A stretch of DNA of 64,000 nucleotides from Agrococcus baldri (GTDB lineage Bacteria; Actinomycetota; Actinomycetes; Actinomycetales; Microbacteriaceae): NCBI GenBank assembly GCA_900114805.1, contig FOZN01000001.1:62001-126000 (forward strand). Reading direction: 5' to 3'. The translations under genes were made by a program, and so were the position numbers. Below the pieces are notes generated by a model. That model was given only the letters and a program-made list of their open reading frames with translations, did not search any database and was not told where the DNA came from. Of this stretch, positions 7,168 through 23,272 are shown piece by piece; the stretch's first letter is position 1; every line of letters starts with the position of its first letter.

Positions 7168-9554
7168 CAGCGCTCGTCTCCGTCGCGCTGGGCCTCCCCC
7201 GCTCGGTCCTGGTCGATCTCTTCGGTGCCGGCCTCGGCAGTGCCGACGGGCTCGATGAGGTCGTCGCCGAAGAGCGCATCGCCGAAGAGCACATCGTCCT
7301 GCTGGGCAGCCGGCGCCGCAACCGGCACATCGACCGGCGCATCAGCCGCAGCGTCGACCGGCGCGTCAGCCGCAGCGTCGACCGGCACGTCACCCGCAGC
7401 GCTGGCCGGCGCATCAGCCGCCGAAGCCTCGGCCGCGTCGCCGTCAGGCACGTCCTCGACATCCACGACAGGCTCTGCCTCAGCGGCAGCGGGCGCCTCA
7501 TCGACGTCCGGGACGTCCGCGGTCTCGATGATCGGCTCGGCGTCGGCACTGTCGTCCGAGTCCGCGGTCTCGTCCTCATTCTCCGGGACGTCCGCTGCCT
7601 CGACGGCCGTCGACGCAGCCGCATCGCGTGCCGTCTCGAGCGCCTCGTCGTTCGACGTTGGCTCGGCGGGCTCCGCGCCATCCACCGGGTCGAGCGCGAC
7701 GCCCTCATCCCCGACGACCGGTTCGATGGGCTCGCCGACCTCGGTGGTGATGCCGACGTACTCGAGCTCACCGGGGGCCATCGCGGCCTCGAGCGCATCG
7801 ATCGCGCGGTCGGCGAGCGCGAACCACTCGGCCGCCTCGTCGTCGCGGCCGAGCTCCTCGAGCACGCCGGCAAAGCTCGCGAACAGCGCAGGGCTGTACT
7901 CGAACGCCTTGTCCTTGCGCAGTTCCGGGATCCGCAGTTCCTCGAGCGCGGCGTCCTGCTGCCCGAGATCGAGGCGCGCACCCGACTTCACGATCGCAAG
8001 CTCGACCCGCACTGCGGTATCCAGAGTGGATGCGTCCACAGACCGGGCGAGCTCCAGCGCCTTCTCGGGGCGGCCGAGTCCGCGCTCGCAATCCGCCATG
8101 AGCGGCAGCTGGTCGTCGCGACCGGTGATGCGGCGGTACGTGCGCAGCTCGCGCAGCGCCAGCGCGAAGTCGCCCAGCTGGTACGCGGTGATCGCCAGCG
8201 TCTCGCGCACGACGCCGATGCGCCCGGCGCGACGGGCAGCCGTGAGCGCGTGCTGGTGCGCGAGCTCCGGGTTGTCGTCGATCAGCTGACCGGCCATCGC
8301 CATGTGCTTGGCGACGTACTCGGCGTTCTCCTTGGTGAGGGTCTTCAACTGCGCACGCGCGCCGATGTCAAGATCTTCGGCTTGGATGTCCTCGGGCAGG
8401 TCGGGCGCCACGAAGTCATCGTCGCGCACCTGCTTGAAGCTCTCGCCGGAGCCGTCTCCGCGGTGCTCGTAGTCGCGCCCCGAACGCGCGGCGTCACGCT
8501 GCGGCCCCTGGTTGCGCGAGCGCTGGTCGTCGCGACGCGCTTGGTCGCCGCGGCCGTAGGGGCGGTCGCCGTCCCGCTGGGGCCGTCCATCGCGCTGGGG
8601 TCGGCTGTCGCGATCGTCGAACTCACGGCCACCATCACGCTGCGGACGGCTGTCGCGCTGCGGACGCTGGTCGCGATCGCCGAAGCGTCGCTCGCCGTCG
8701 CGCGACGGCTTGCGGTCGCCGAACGTGCGATCGCCGTCCCGTGCCGGGCGGAGGTCACCGTCACGAGGCGGCCGGCGGTCACCGTCACGAGGCGGCCGGC
8801 GGTCACCGTCACGAGGCGGCCGGCGGTCACCGTCACGAGGCGGGCGGCGGTCACCATCACGAGGCGGGCGGCGGTCACCGTCACGAGGCGGGCGGCGGTC
8901 ACCATCGCGCTGCGAGCGCTGGTCGCGGTCGCCGAAGCGACGATCGCCGTCACGCTGGGGCCGGCGGTCTCCGTCGCGCTGCGGCCGCTGGTCACGGTCA
9001 CCGAAGCGACGGTCGCCGTCACGCTGCGGGCGCTGGTCGCGGTCGCCGAAGCGTCGCTCGCCGCCACGCTGCGGGCGCTGGTCGCGGTCGCCGAAGCGTC
9101 GCTCGCCGCCACGCTGCGGCCGGTTGTCGCGGTCGCCGAAGCGACGATCGCCGTCACGCTGGGGCCGGCGGTCTCCGTCGCGCTGCGGCCGCTGGTCACG
9201 GTCACCGAAGCGTCGCTCACCGTCACGCTGAGGGCGACGGTCGCCGTCGCGGGGCCGGCTGTCCCTGTCGCCGAACCGACGATCACCATCACGCTGTGGA
9301 CGATCGGCGTGGCTCGAGGTGCGACGATCTCCGTCGGGACGGTAGCCGCGGTCACCGGGGCGGAGCTTGCGCTCGCTGTCCCCGAGGCTGCGGTGGCCAT
9401 CGCGCTGCGGACGCTGGTCGCGATCGCCGAAGCGGCGGTCGCCCTCACGCTGCGGACGGCGGTCGCCGTCGCGCTTGGGCCGGCCGGCGTCACCGGCGTT
9501 GCGGCGGCGATGGTCGTCGCGACCCGAATTGCTACGGTCTGCCTCGTCGTTCAC
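7167..9554 (-). CDS. Helical-repeat (TPR-like) protein with Arg/Asp-rich disordered N-terminus and acidic tail
   Basis: A 795-residue three-part protein. Residues ~1-375 are low complexity, built from variants of RRFGDRDQRPQRDGD and GDRRPPRD, with strongly mixed charge. Residues ~380-600 are alpha-helical and TPR-like (ARRAGRIGVVRETLAITAYQ, FALALRELRTYRR, GRPEKALELARSV). Residues ~605-795 are Ala/Asp/Glu-rich with repeated DAAADAPV. The GTG start at 9552-9554 has GGAGAGG eight bases upstream; longer frames run into the 5S rRNA and are rejected. The position next to the phosphatase matches the mycobacterial TPR gene Rv1691. The function is unknown; the tail and N-terminus suggest an RNA- or ribosome-associated role, which is inference. 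Confidence 0.82.
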   Translation of the reverse strand: MNDEADRSNSGRDDHRRRNAGDAGRPKRDGDRRPQREGDRRFGDRDQRPQRDGHRSLGDSERKLRPGDRGYRPDGDRRTSSHADRPQRDGDRRFGDRDSRPRDGDRRPQRDGERRFGDRDQRPQRDGDRRPQRDGDRRFGDRDNRPQRGGERRFGDRDQRPQRGGERRFGDRDQRPQRDGDRRFGDRDQRPQRDGDRRPQRDGDRRFGDRDQRSQRDGDRRPPRDGDRRPPRDGDRRPPRDGDRRPPRDGDRRPPRDGDRRPPRDGDLRPARDGDRTFGDRKPSRDGERRFGDRDQRPQRDSRPQRDGGREFDDRDSRPQRDGRPQRDGDRPYGRGDQARRDDQRSRNQGPQRDAARSGRDYEHRGDGSGESFKQVRDDDFVAPDLPEDIQAEDLDIGARAQLKTLTKENAEYVAKHMAMAGQLIDDNPELAHQHALTAARRAGRIGVVRETLAITAYQLGDFALALRELRTYRRITGRDDQLPLMADCERGLGRPEKALELARSVDASTLDTAVRVELAIVKSGARLDLGQQDAALEELRIPELRKDKAFEYSPALFASFAGVLEELGRDDEAAEWFALADRAIDALEAAMAPGELEYVGITTEVGEPIEPVVGDEGVALDPVDGAEPAEPTSNDEALETARDAAASTAVEAADVPENEDETADSDDSADAEPIIETADVPDVDEAPAAAEAEPVVDVEDVPDGDAAEASAADAPASAAGDVPVDAAADAPVDAAADAPVDVPVAAPAAQQDDVLFGDALFGDDLIEPVGTAEAGTEEIDQDRAGEAQRDGDER
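8754..8897 (-). repeat. In-frame 24-bp coding minisatellite (six units)
   Basis: Six nearly identical 24-bp units encode repeats of GDRRPPRD inside the disordered N-terminus of the gene at 7167-9554. Differences are single-base (GCC/GCG and CCG/CCA positions). Flanking DNA to about 9500 contains longer, more diverged versions of the same theme. The unit length is a multiple of three, so copy-number change would keep the frame. Confidence 0.85.
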
Positions 9555-9603
9555 GGCACGATCCTCTCCACCACGTCGGCGCTTCCACAACTGTAGGACA
9601 AAT

Positions 9604-9639
9604 GAAAAAAGGGGCCCCAGAATAATCTGGGGCCCCTTT
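9604..9639 (-). terminator. Intrinsic terminator of the rRNA operon
   Basis: On the minus strand a perfect GC-rich stem (GGGGCCCCAG paired with CTGGGGCCCC around a six-base AT loop) is followed by TTTTTT. It lies just after the 5S gene and before the downstream protein gene. Confidence 0.9.
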
Positions 9640-9650
9640 CCAAAAGAAGT

Positions 9651-9768
9651 CCGGCGGTGTCCTACTCTCCCACAGGGTCCCCCCTGCAGTACCATCGGCG
9701 CTGAGAGCCTTAGCTTCCGGGTTCGGAATGTGACCGGGCGTTTCCCTCTCGCTATGGCCGCCGAAACA
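9651..9768 (-). rRNA. rrf: 5S ribosomal RNA
   Basis: The minus strand reads GTTTCGGCGGCCATAGCG at the 5' end and carries the conserved CCCGGTCACATTCCGAACCC and GAGAGTAGGACACCGCCG elements. The length is about 118 bases; ends are set by homology and by closing of the terminal helix, so they may be off by a few bases. Confidence 0.93.
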
Positions 9769-9836
9769 CTATTGATGTTTCGATCTGCACAGCTCTCCGC
9801 ATTGAAGCGGAGGGCTGCGGTTCTCGACCGTACATC

Positions 9837-9861
9837 GAGAACCACAAAGTGGACGCGAGCA
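9837..9861 (-). other. 3' arm of the pre-23S processing stem
   Basis: This 25-base stretch after the 23S gene is the reverse complement of 13084-13108 in the 16S-23S spacer with two differences, one of which still allows a G-U pair. In the transcript the two would pair and bring the ends of pre-23S together, the usual substrate of RNase III. Confidence 0.7.
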
Positions 9862-9885
9862 GCAAGCTCATATATATGTTATCAA

Positions 9886-14912
<5,027 letters not shown>

Positions 14913-15009
14913 AAGAAAATTTGCGTACCAACCGGGGAAAACCGGATGGCAGCGAGTTTGATGCTGACAAAATAGACTGTCTACTGACAATCTGTCTTAT
15001 CCAAAGGAA

Positions 15010-15034
15010 TCGTTCTGCCTAAAAGGCAGGACGA
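15010..15034 (-). other. Stem-loop in the rRNA leader
   Basis: Inverted repeat (TCGT.CTGCCT / AGGCAG.ACGA with an AAA-type loop) between the 16S start and the boxA-like region. Probably part of the 16S processing structure. Confidence 0.45.
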
Positions 15035-15060
15035 GTTAATAATTTGGCATTTGACATTGT

Positions 15061-15081
15061 GCACGCTGTTGAGTTCTCAAG
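15061..15081 (-). promoter_or_regulatory. boxA-like antitermination element in rRNA leader
   Basis: The minus strand reads TTGAGAACTCAACAGCGTGC between the most proximal promoter and 16S. This element is common in actinobacterial rRNA leaders and resembles the NusB/NusE-binding boxA. Confidence 0.5.
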
Positions 15082-15134
15082 GATCGGACGCTCTCGTGCT
15101 TTCCCTTTCGGGTCTGCGTCGAGGCAACTTCTCA

Positions 15135-15162
15135 ATCATAACCACTTCTCGGCGAGTGTCAA
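15135..15162 (-). promoter_or_regulatory. rRNA operon promoter P3 (proximal)
   Basis: TTGACA (15157-15162) and TATGAT (15135-15140) with a 16-bp spacer on the minus strand. It is the best match to the sigma-A consensus in the window. Expected start near 15128, about 215 bases before 16S. Confidence 0.8.
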
Positions 15163-15232
15163 TTCGACACGCCGTGCGGAGTTTGACTCCCACCGGACTC
15201 GCAGTTGAGTTCCGGATCGTGGCAACCTGTCT

Positions 15233-15260
15233 AGGTTACACGCTCCGGAGTGACTGTCAA
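15233..15260 (-). promoter_or_regulatory. rRNA operon promoter P2
   Basis: TTGACA (15255-15260), a 16-bp spacer and TAACCT (15233-15238). The -10 fits the TAnnnT pattern. Confidence 0.7.
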
Positions 15261-15306
15261 GTCGGCTTCTGCCTGACTCGAAGTCCCGGTTTGTGGCAAC
15301 CTGTCT

Positions 15307-15334
15307 AGGTTACACGCGACGGAGTGACTGTCAA
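15307..15334 (-). promoter_or_regulatory. rRNA operon promoter P1 (distal)
   Basis: TTGACA (15329-15334), a 16-bp spacer and TAACCT (15307-15312), a copy of P2. From here to the tyrS terminator (15341-15602) I see no gene or other clear signal. Confidence 0.7.
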
Positions 15335-15602
15335 GTCGGCGTGTCGCGCTGGCCGGCTGCTCTCGCTGCCGTCCGTGCGCTCCGCACGTTCATCGTTGAA
15401 GTGGATTGTCACCATACTCGCGTTTCGGCTCGACACGCAAATGCGTGGCGCCTCACGGCGAAGAGGTGGTCCCTCTTGATCCGCTGGCCTCTCGGCTCTG
15501 CGTCTTTGGGGTGACAGGTAGAAACATTACATGGACGTCGGCCCCAGGGCACAAAACGTGCGCATCCCGGGCGTGTCGCCCCGTGTTTCAGCGGAAACGA
15601 CG

Positions 15603-15626
15603 AAACGGGGGCCCTCGGGCCCCCGT
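15603..15626 (-). terminator. Intrinsic terminator after tyrS
   Basis: Stem AACGGGGGCC / GGCCCCCGTT with a four-base loop, followed on the minus strand by TTCGTCGTTT. It closes the arg-tyrS transcript before the rRNA promoters. Confidence 0.8.
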
Positions 15627-15660
15627 TCACACTCACCCGCGTCGCGCCGGCGCCGGTGCA

Positions 15661-16959
15661 TCACCCTCCGGCGTCGATGCCGGCCAGCGTCTTCTTCCCG
15701 CGGCGAAGCACCGCGAACCTGCCGTGCAGCAGCCGCCCTTCCAGCGTGGCGGAGGCATCGTCGATGCGCTCGTTGTTGACGCTCACCCCACCCTGGGCGA
15801 TCGCGCGCCGGGCATCGGAGAGGGTGTCGACGAGACCGGTCTCCTGCAGCAGCTGCAGCACCGGCGCATCCGGTGTCGCCGTCGCGTGCTTGTCGAGCGA
15901 GGCGACAGCTGCGGCGAGGGTGGATGCGTCGAGGGCGGTCAGATCGCCGGAGCCGAACAGCGCCTGCGAGGCATCGATCGCCTGCTGCGTCGCCTCGACC
16001 CCGTGGATGAACGACGTCGCCTGGATCGCGAGCTCCTTCTGCGCTTCCCGGCGGAAAGGAGCGTCGGTCGTGGCCCGCGCGAGCTCATCGATGCGGCCCG
16101 AGGGCAGGAACGTGAACGACTTCAGCAGCTGCACCACGATCGCGTCGTCCTGGTTGAGCCAGAACTGGTACATCGCGTACGGCGTGGTCAGGTTGGCGTC
16201 GAGCCAGACGGCATTGCCCTCGCTCTTGCCGAACTTCTTGCCGTCCGCGTCGGTGATGAGCGGCGTTCCCAGTGCGTGCGCGTGCACGCCCTCGGCCTTG
16301 CGGATCAACTCCGTGCCGGCCGTCAGGTTGCCCCACTGGTCGCTGCCGCCCAGCTGCATCGTGCACCCATACCGCAGGAACAGCTCGCGGAAGTCGAGCC
16401 CCTGCAGCACCTGGTAGCTGAACTCCGCGTAGGAGATGCCCTCGTCCGACTCCATGCGCGAGGCGACGGCGTCCTTCCGCAGCATCGTGCCGACCCGGAA
16501 GTGCTTGCCGATCTCGCGCAGGAAGTCGACCGTCGACATCGGCGCCGTCCAGTCGAGGTTGTTCACCAGCCGCACGGCATTGTCGCCCTCGTCGGAGAGG
16601 AAGCGCAGCATCTGGTCGCCGAGGTACGTCACCCATTCGGCGACGGTCTCGCGCTCGTTGAGCTGCCGTTCGGCCGTGGGCTTCGGATCGCCGATGAGAC
16701 CCGTCGAGCCGCCGACCAGCGCGAGCGGCCGGTGGCCAGCGAGCTGCAGCCGGCGCATGATGATCAGCTGCGCCAGGTTGCCCAGGTGCAGGCTCGGCGC
16801 GGTCGGATCGAAGCCGCAGTAGTAGGTGATCGGATCGCCGGCGAGCGCCGCCTCGAGCGCCTCGGCGTCGGTCGAGACGTGCACGCTGCCGCGGTACTGC
16901 AGCTCGTCCCAGACGTTGCTGAATGCCGGGTCGAGCTGGATGGGAGCGGTTTCGATCAC
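15661..16959 (-). CDS. tyrS: Tyrosyl-tRNA synthetase
   Basis: Class I synthetase charging tRNA-Tyr. The HIGH motif appears as HLGN after CGFDPTAPSL, the KMSKS-like motif is KFGKSEG, and tyrosine pocket residues lie in YQVLQGLDF and GGSDQWGN. A C-terminal S4-like domain occupies the last ~70 residues (GGVSVNNERIDD). The product is 432 residues. Two GTG codons compete: 16963-16965 and 16957-16959. I prefer the second because TAGATT, overlapping the argH stop, ends seven bases before it, matching the leaderless pattern. No Shine-Dalgarno sequence is visible for either. Confidence 0.94.
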   Translation of the reverse strand: MIETAPIQLDPAFSNVWDELQYRGSVHVSTDAEALEAALAGDPITYYCGFDPTAPSLHLGNLAQLIIMRRLQLAGHRPLALVGGSTGLIGDPKPTAERQLNERETVAEWVTYLGDQMLRFLSDEGDNAVRLVNNLDWTAPMSTVDFLREIGKHFRVGTMLRKDAVASRMESDEGISYAEFSYQVLQGLDFRELFLRYGCTMQLGGSDQWGNLTAGTELIRKAEGVHAHALGTPLITDADGKKFGKSEGNAVWLDANLTTPYAMYQFWLNQDDAIVVQLLKSFTFLPSGRIDELARATTDAPFRREAQKELAIQATSFIHGVEATQQAIDASQALFGSGDLTALDASTLAAAVASLDKHATATPDAPVLQLLQETGLVDTLSDARRAIAQGGVSVNNERIDDASATLEGRLLHGRFAVLRRGKKTLAGIDAGG

Positions 16960-16969
16960 CTGCACGAAT

Positions 16970-19349
<2,380 letters not shown>

Positions 19350-19353
<4 letters not shown>

Positions 19354-20312
19354 GGGTGCTCCTTGTCGGAGAGGGTGGGCACGGTGGCGGATTCGGTGGT
19401 GACGGATGCGGTGGTGACGGATGCGGGGACGACTTCGGTGCCGGAGCCCGCGGTCGTGAAGATCTCGGTGAGGATCGAGTGCGGCGAGCGGCCGTCGATG
19501 ATGGCCGCCTTCGGCACGCCGGCGCGCACCGCGCTCAGGCACGCCTGCATCTTCGGGATCATGCCCGACTCGAGGCTCGGCAGCAGGGCCTCGAGCTCGG
19601 CGTCGGTGATCTCGCTGATGAGCGAGTCGCGGTCGGGCCAGTCGCGGTAGAGGCCCTCGACGTCGGTGAGGATGACGAGCTTCGCAGCTCCCAGCGCGGC
19701 CGCGAGGGCCGCGGCAGCCGCATCCGCATTCACGTTCAACGACTCCCCCGGCGCATCGCCGTCGGGAGCGATCGACGAGACCACCGGGATGAGGCCGGCC
19801 TCCAGCAGCCGCAGCACGGGAGCAGGATCGACGGCGATCACGTCGCCCACCTGGCCCAGGTCGACATCCTCGCCGTCGACGACGGTGCCGCGCCGGCGGC
19901 CGGTGAAGAGCCCCGCGTCCTCGCCCGAGAGCGTCGCAGCGAGCGGCCCGTGCCGGTTGATGAGCGACACGAGCGTGCGCGCCACCTGGCCGGTGAGCAC
20001 CATGCGCACGACGTCCATCGCCGCGCGGCTGGTGACCCGGTAGCCGCCGCGGAACTCGCTCTCGATGCCGTGGATGCGCAGCGCCTCGTTGATCTGCGGG
20101 CCGCCGCCGTGCACGACCACCGGCTGGATGCCGACGTGGCGCAGGTAGACCATGTCCTCGGCGAAGGCGCGCTGCAGCTCGTCGCTCACCATCGCGTTGC
20201 CGCCGTACTTGACGACGATCGTCGCGCCGCGGAACCGCTCGAGCCACGGCAGCGACTCGATGAGCGTCTCGGCCTTCCGGGCGGCCTCGGCCGCGCGCGC
20301 TCCATCTCCCAT
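19350..20312 (-). CDS. argB: Acetylglutamate kinase
   Basis: Phosphorylates N-acetylglutamate, the second step of the arginine route. Amino acid kinase fold: VVKYGGNAM near residues 32-40, [23 protein letters not shown] and [13 protein letters not shown]. The start at 20310-20312 ([13 protein letters not shown]) places KYGG at the family distance; an ATG five codons earlier is possible and would overlap argJ. The C-terminal ~25 residues (repeated SVTT) are non-conserved. 320 residues. Confidence 0.95.
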
Positions 20313-20316
20313 GGCG

Positions 20317-21489
20317 CTAGCTCGCATATGCGGAGTTCTCGTGCACGTAGTCGTGGGTGAGGTCGTTGGTGCGGATGCTCGCGGTCGCGTCACCGGCGAA
20401 GAGGTCGATGACGATGCGGGTTGCCCTGGGCGTCAGGTCGACCTCCTCGCGAGGGCGGTCGGGGGTGCCCGCATGGCAGACGCGCACACCGTTGAAGGAG
20501 ACGTCCACCGCGTACGGGTCGAAGGCCGCATCGGTCGTGCCGATGGCGGCGAGCACACGGCCCCAGTTCGGGTCGTTGCCGAAGATGGCCGCCTTGAACA
20601 GGTTGGAGCGGGCGACCGAGCGGGCGACCGTCACGGCCTCGTCCTCGCTGGCGGCCTGCCGCACCTCGATGGTGATGTCGTGGCTGGCGCCCTCGGCGTC
20701 GAGCTGCAGCTGCTGGGCGAGGTCGTCGCAGACCCGCGTCACCGCGGCGGTGAGCCCGGCCTCGTCGGCGGTGGTGCCGGACGCGCCGCTGGCCAGCAGC
20801 AGCACCGTGTCGTTGGTGGACATGCAGCCGTCGGAGTCGAGCCGGTCGAAGGTGACGCGGGTGGCGGCGCGCAGCGCCCGGTCGAGCACATCGGCCTCGG
20901 CGACCGCGTCGGTGGTGAGTACGACCAGCATCGTGGCCAGGCCCGGGGCGAGCATGCCGGCGCCCTTCGCCATGCCGCCGACCGTGTAGCCGTCGCCGAT
21001 GGCGACCGCCTGCTTGGGTACGGAGTCGGTCGTCATGATGGCCTGCGCGGCCCGTAGCGCAGCCGCGTCGTCCGCGCTGTCGTGCGCCAGCGCATCCGCC
21101 GCCGCATCGACGCCCGCGAGCACGCCCCGGCGGAAGGTCTCGTCGCCGACGCCGATCAGGCCGGTCGAGCACACCTGCACCTCGATCGCGCCGATGCCCA
21201 GGCGCTCCGCGACGCGCTCGGCGGTCTGGTGGGTGGTCTGGAAGCCGAAGGCGCCCGTGAAGCAGTTGGCGCCGCCGGAGTTCAGGATGACCGCGCGGGC
21301 GCTGCCGCCCTCGAGCGCCTGCTCGCTCCACAGCACCGGGTTCGCCTTGGCGCGATTGGAGGTGAACACGCCCGCGGCATCGGAGCGCGGTCCGTCGTTG
21401 ACGATCAGCGCGACGTCGAGCGCGCCGGTCGACTTCAAGCCGGCGGCGACGCCCGCGGCGCGGAAGCCGGCCGCGGCGGTCACGCTCAC
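20317..21489 (-). CDS. argJ: Bifunctional ornithine acetyltransferase / N-acetylglutamate synthase
   Basis: Recycles the acetyl group between acetylornithine and glutamate. 390 residues. The self-cleavage site is [10 protein letters not shown], where the threonine becomes the nucleophile of the beta chain. Other marks are [19 protein letters not shown] and GGMAKGAGM. The GTG at 21487-21489 overlaps the argC stop. Because argJ recycles acetyl groups, a separate argA/argE is not required. Confidence 0.95.
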   Translation of the reverse strand: MSVTAAAGFRAAGVAAGLKSTGALDVALIVNDGPRSDAAGVFTSNRAKANPVLWSEQALEGGSARAVILNSGGANCFTGAFGFQTTHQTAERVAERLGIGAIEVQVCSTGLIGVGDETFRRGVLAGVDAAADALAHDSADDAAALRAAQAIMTTDSVPKQAVAIGDGYTVGGMAKGAGMLAPGLATMLVVLTTDAVAEADVLDRALRAATRVTFDRLDSDGCMSTNDTVLLLASGASGTTADEAGLTAAVTRVCDDLAQQLQLDAEGASHDITIEVRQAASEDEAVTVARSVARSNLFKAAIFGNDPNWGRVLAAIGTTDAAFDPYAVDVSFNGVRVCHAGTPDRPREEVDLTPRATRIVIDLFAGDATASIRTNDLTHDYVHENSAYAS

Positions 21490-22532
21490 GGGGCGAGTCC
21501 GTCGACCGAGAGGCCGAGCTGCTCGTCGAAGCCGAGCGCGATGTTCGCCGACTGCACGGCCGCACCGGCGGTGCCCTTGCCGAGGTTGTCGATCGCGGCG
21601 ATCACGACCACGCGGCCGGCCGCCTCGTCGAGCCCGACGCCCAGGTGCACCGAGTTCGAGCCCAGCACGTCGGCGGTGCGCGGGTACTGCCCGGCCGGCG
21701 TGACATGGATGAAGGTCTCCTCGCCGTAGGCGGTCAGCCACGCGGAGCGCACCTGCTCGGCGGTCGCCTCGCCCACGAGCGGCGCGGTGACGGTCGCGAG
21801 GATGCCGCGCGACATGGGCACCAGCACGGGGGTGAAGGAGTGACGGATGTCGCTGCCGCCGGCGGTGCGCAGGTTCTGCGCGATCTCGGGCAGGTGGCGG
21901 TGCGTGCCGCCGACGCCGTAGGGCGTGGCGGAGCCTGTGAGCTCGGCGGCCAGCAGGTGGGTCTTGGCGGCGCGTCCGGCGCCGGAGGATCCGACGGCGA
22001 GCACCGAGGTGATCGCCGTGGTGTCGATGAGGCCGGCGGCGACGCCCGGTGCGAGCGCGAGCGTGACGGCGGTGGCGTTGCAGCCGGGCACGGCGATGCG
22101 ACGGGCGGCGCGCAGCTCGCGCCGCTGGCGGCCGCCGTCGGCGAGGATGAGCTCGGGCATGCCGTAGGGCCAGGTGCCGGCGTGCTCGGTGCCGTAGTAC
22201 TGCTCCCACTCCTCGGCGTTCTCGAGCCGGTGGTCGGCGCCGGCGTCGACGACCAGCGTCGAGGAGGGCAGCTGCGCGGCGATGGCCGCCGAGTGCCCGT
22301 GCGGCAGCGCCAGGAAGACCACGTCGTGCCCCGCGAGCATCTCCGGCGTCGTCTCCTGGAAGGTCAGCGATGCGAGGGAGCGCAGGTTCGGGTGCACGGA
22401 GACGAGGGGCTGCCCGGCGTTCGAGTGCGCCGTGACCGTGCGCACCTCCAGCTCGGGGTGCTGCGCGAGCAGCCGCAGCAGCTCGCCACCCGCGTACCCG
22501 CTCGCGCCTGCGACGGCGACGGAGAGGCTCAT
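21486..22532 (-). CDS. argC: N-acetyl-gamma-glutamyl-phosphate reductase
   Basis: NADPH-dependent reduction of acetylglutamyl phosphate. 348 residues. [17 protein letters not shown] is the nucleotide-binding motif; [12 protein letters not shown] holds the catalytic cysteine. It leads the argCJBFH operon. Neither argD, argR nor argG follows in this cluster. The ATG has a TAGCCT six bases upstream, so the transcript may be leaderless, though GGAGG also lies next to the ATG. Confidence 0.96.
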   Translation of the reverse strand: MSLSVAVAGASGYAGGELLRLLAQHPELEVRTVTAHSNAGQPLVSVHPNLRSLASLTFQETTPEMLAGHDVVFLALPHGHSAAIAAQLPSSTLVVDAGADHRLENAEEWEQYYGTEHAGTWPYGMPELILADGGRQRRELRAARRIAVPGCNATAVTLALAPGVAAGLIDTTAITSVLAVGSSGAGRAAKTHLLAAELTGSATPYGVGGTHRHLPEIAQNLRTAGGSDIRHSFTPVLVPMSRGILATVTAPLVGEATAEQVRSAWLTAYGEETFIHVTPAGQYPRTADVLGSNSVHLGVGLDEAAGRVVVIAAIDNLGKGTAGAAVQSANIALGFDEQLGLSVDGLAP

Positions 22533-22538
22533 GCCTCC

Positions 22539-22544
22539 AGGCTA
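22539..22544 (-). promoter_or_regulatory. -10 hexamer TAGCCT, leaderless type, for argC
   Basis: TAGCCT ends six bases before the argC ATG. No ARG box could be recognised with confidence in the short spacer. Confidence 0.5.
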
Positions 22545-22574
22545 CTCGGCCGCCGATCCCCCGGACGACCCGAA

Positions 22575-23243
22575 TCAGATAGCGTGCCGCTGCGGTTCGG
22601 CGACGAAGCGCACCTCGACGGCGGCGTGCACCTCGATCTCACCGGCCTCGAGGGAGACGGCGGGCGCGGCCTCGGCGGAGGCCAGCGCCATCGTCGCCAT
22701 ACGGCCCTTCGGCATCGGCGGGCGGGGCAGCGTCGTGCCGGGTTCCTGGATGCCGTCGACCACCGGCGAGCCGAGGCCCGCCGCGGCGGCGTAGTCGCCG
22801 GCCCGCTCGACGGCGTCGGCGACCGCGCGGGTGCGCGCCGCCTTGGCGAGCGCGCGCTGGGTCTCCTCCGAGAGCGACCACTCGATGCCGCCCACCTCGT
22901 GTGTCTGGTGGATGCCGACCCGGCCGATCCAGGTGCCCAGCGCCTCGAAGTCCTGGAAGCGCACCGTCACCGATGCCGAGGCGGTGTAGACGGAGTTGCG
23001 CGGCTGGCCCTCGCCCACCCATTCCTGGTGATGCGAGATCCACACCCGGTCGGCGTGCCACGACTCCGCCGCCTGGGCTGCCGCGTGCGCCTTCGCGTCG
23101 CTGACGAGCCGCTCGTGCGCCTCGCTGACAGCGCGCATCGCGGCCTCTGGGCTGGGCGCGCTCCAGCGCGACTGCACCGTGACCGTCGCCCGCTCGGCGC
23201 TCGCGCGCTCGAGGGCCGTGCCGCAGACCGTGATCTCCACCAT
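22575..23243 (-). CDS. SIMPL-domain (DUF541) protein
   Basis: A 222-residue protein beginning MVEITVCGTALERASAERAT and showing the SIMPL layout: an N-terminal beta segment with alternating hydrophobics, a central helix (AMRAVSEAHERLVSDA), a repeated beta pair (YTASASVTVRFQDFEALG), a helix AVADAVERAGDYAAAAGLG and a final strand (EIEVHAAVEVRF). No signal peptide is visible, unlike many periplasmic family members, so a cytoplasmic location is likely. The biochemical role of the family is unsettled. It sits between pheT and argC; TAGCAT seven bases before the ATG suggests its own leaderless transcript. Confidence 0.75.
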   Translation of the reverse strand: MVEITVCGTALERASAERATVTVQSRWSAPSPEAAMRAVSEAHERLVSDAKAHAAAQAAESWHADRVWISHHQEWVGEGQPRNSVYTASASVTVRFQDFEALGTWIGRVGIHQTHEVGGIEWSLSEETQRALAKAARTRAVADAVERAGDYAAAAGLGSPVVDGIQEPGTTLPRPPMPKGRMATMALASAEAAPAVSLEAGEIEVHAAVEVRFVAEPQRHAI

Positions 23244-23250
23244 GGCCCGG

Positions 23251-23256
23251 ATGCTA
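23251..23256 (-). promoter_or_regulatory. -10 hexamer TAGCAT, leaderless type
   Basis: Ends seven bases before the ATG of the SIMPL gene. Confidence 0.5.
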
Positions 23257-23272
23257 CTCCGGCAGCCTGGCG

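Larger units (their letters stand above)
15219..15340 (-). repeat. Direct repeat of about 48 bp carrying rRNA promoters P1 and P2
   Basis: Two near-identical copies (starting at 15219 and 15293, offset 74 bp) each hold GTGGCAACCTGTCTAGG plus a full promoter. They differ at only a few bases in the spacer. They look like a duplicated promoter cassette. Confidence 0.85.

Noticed and set aside
8500..9554. Regular repeats that might look like a CRISPR array
   Set aside because: Repeats are contiguous, in frame, and encode a continuous Arg/Asp-rich protein; there are no unique spacers and no cas genes.
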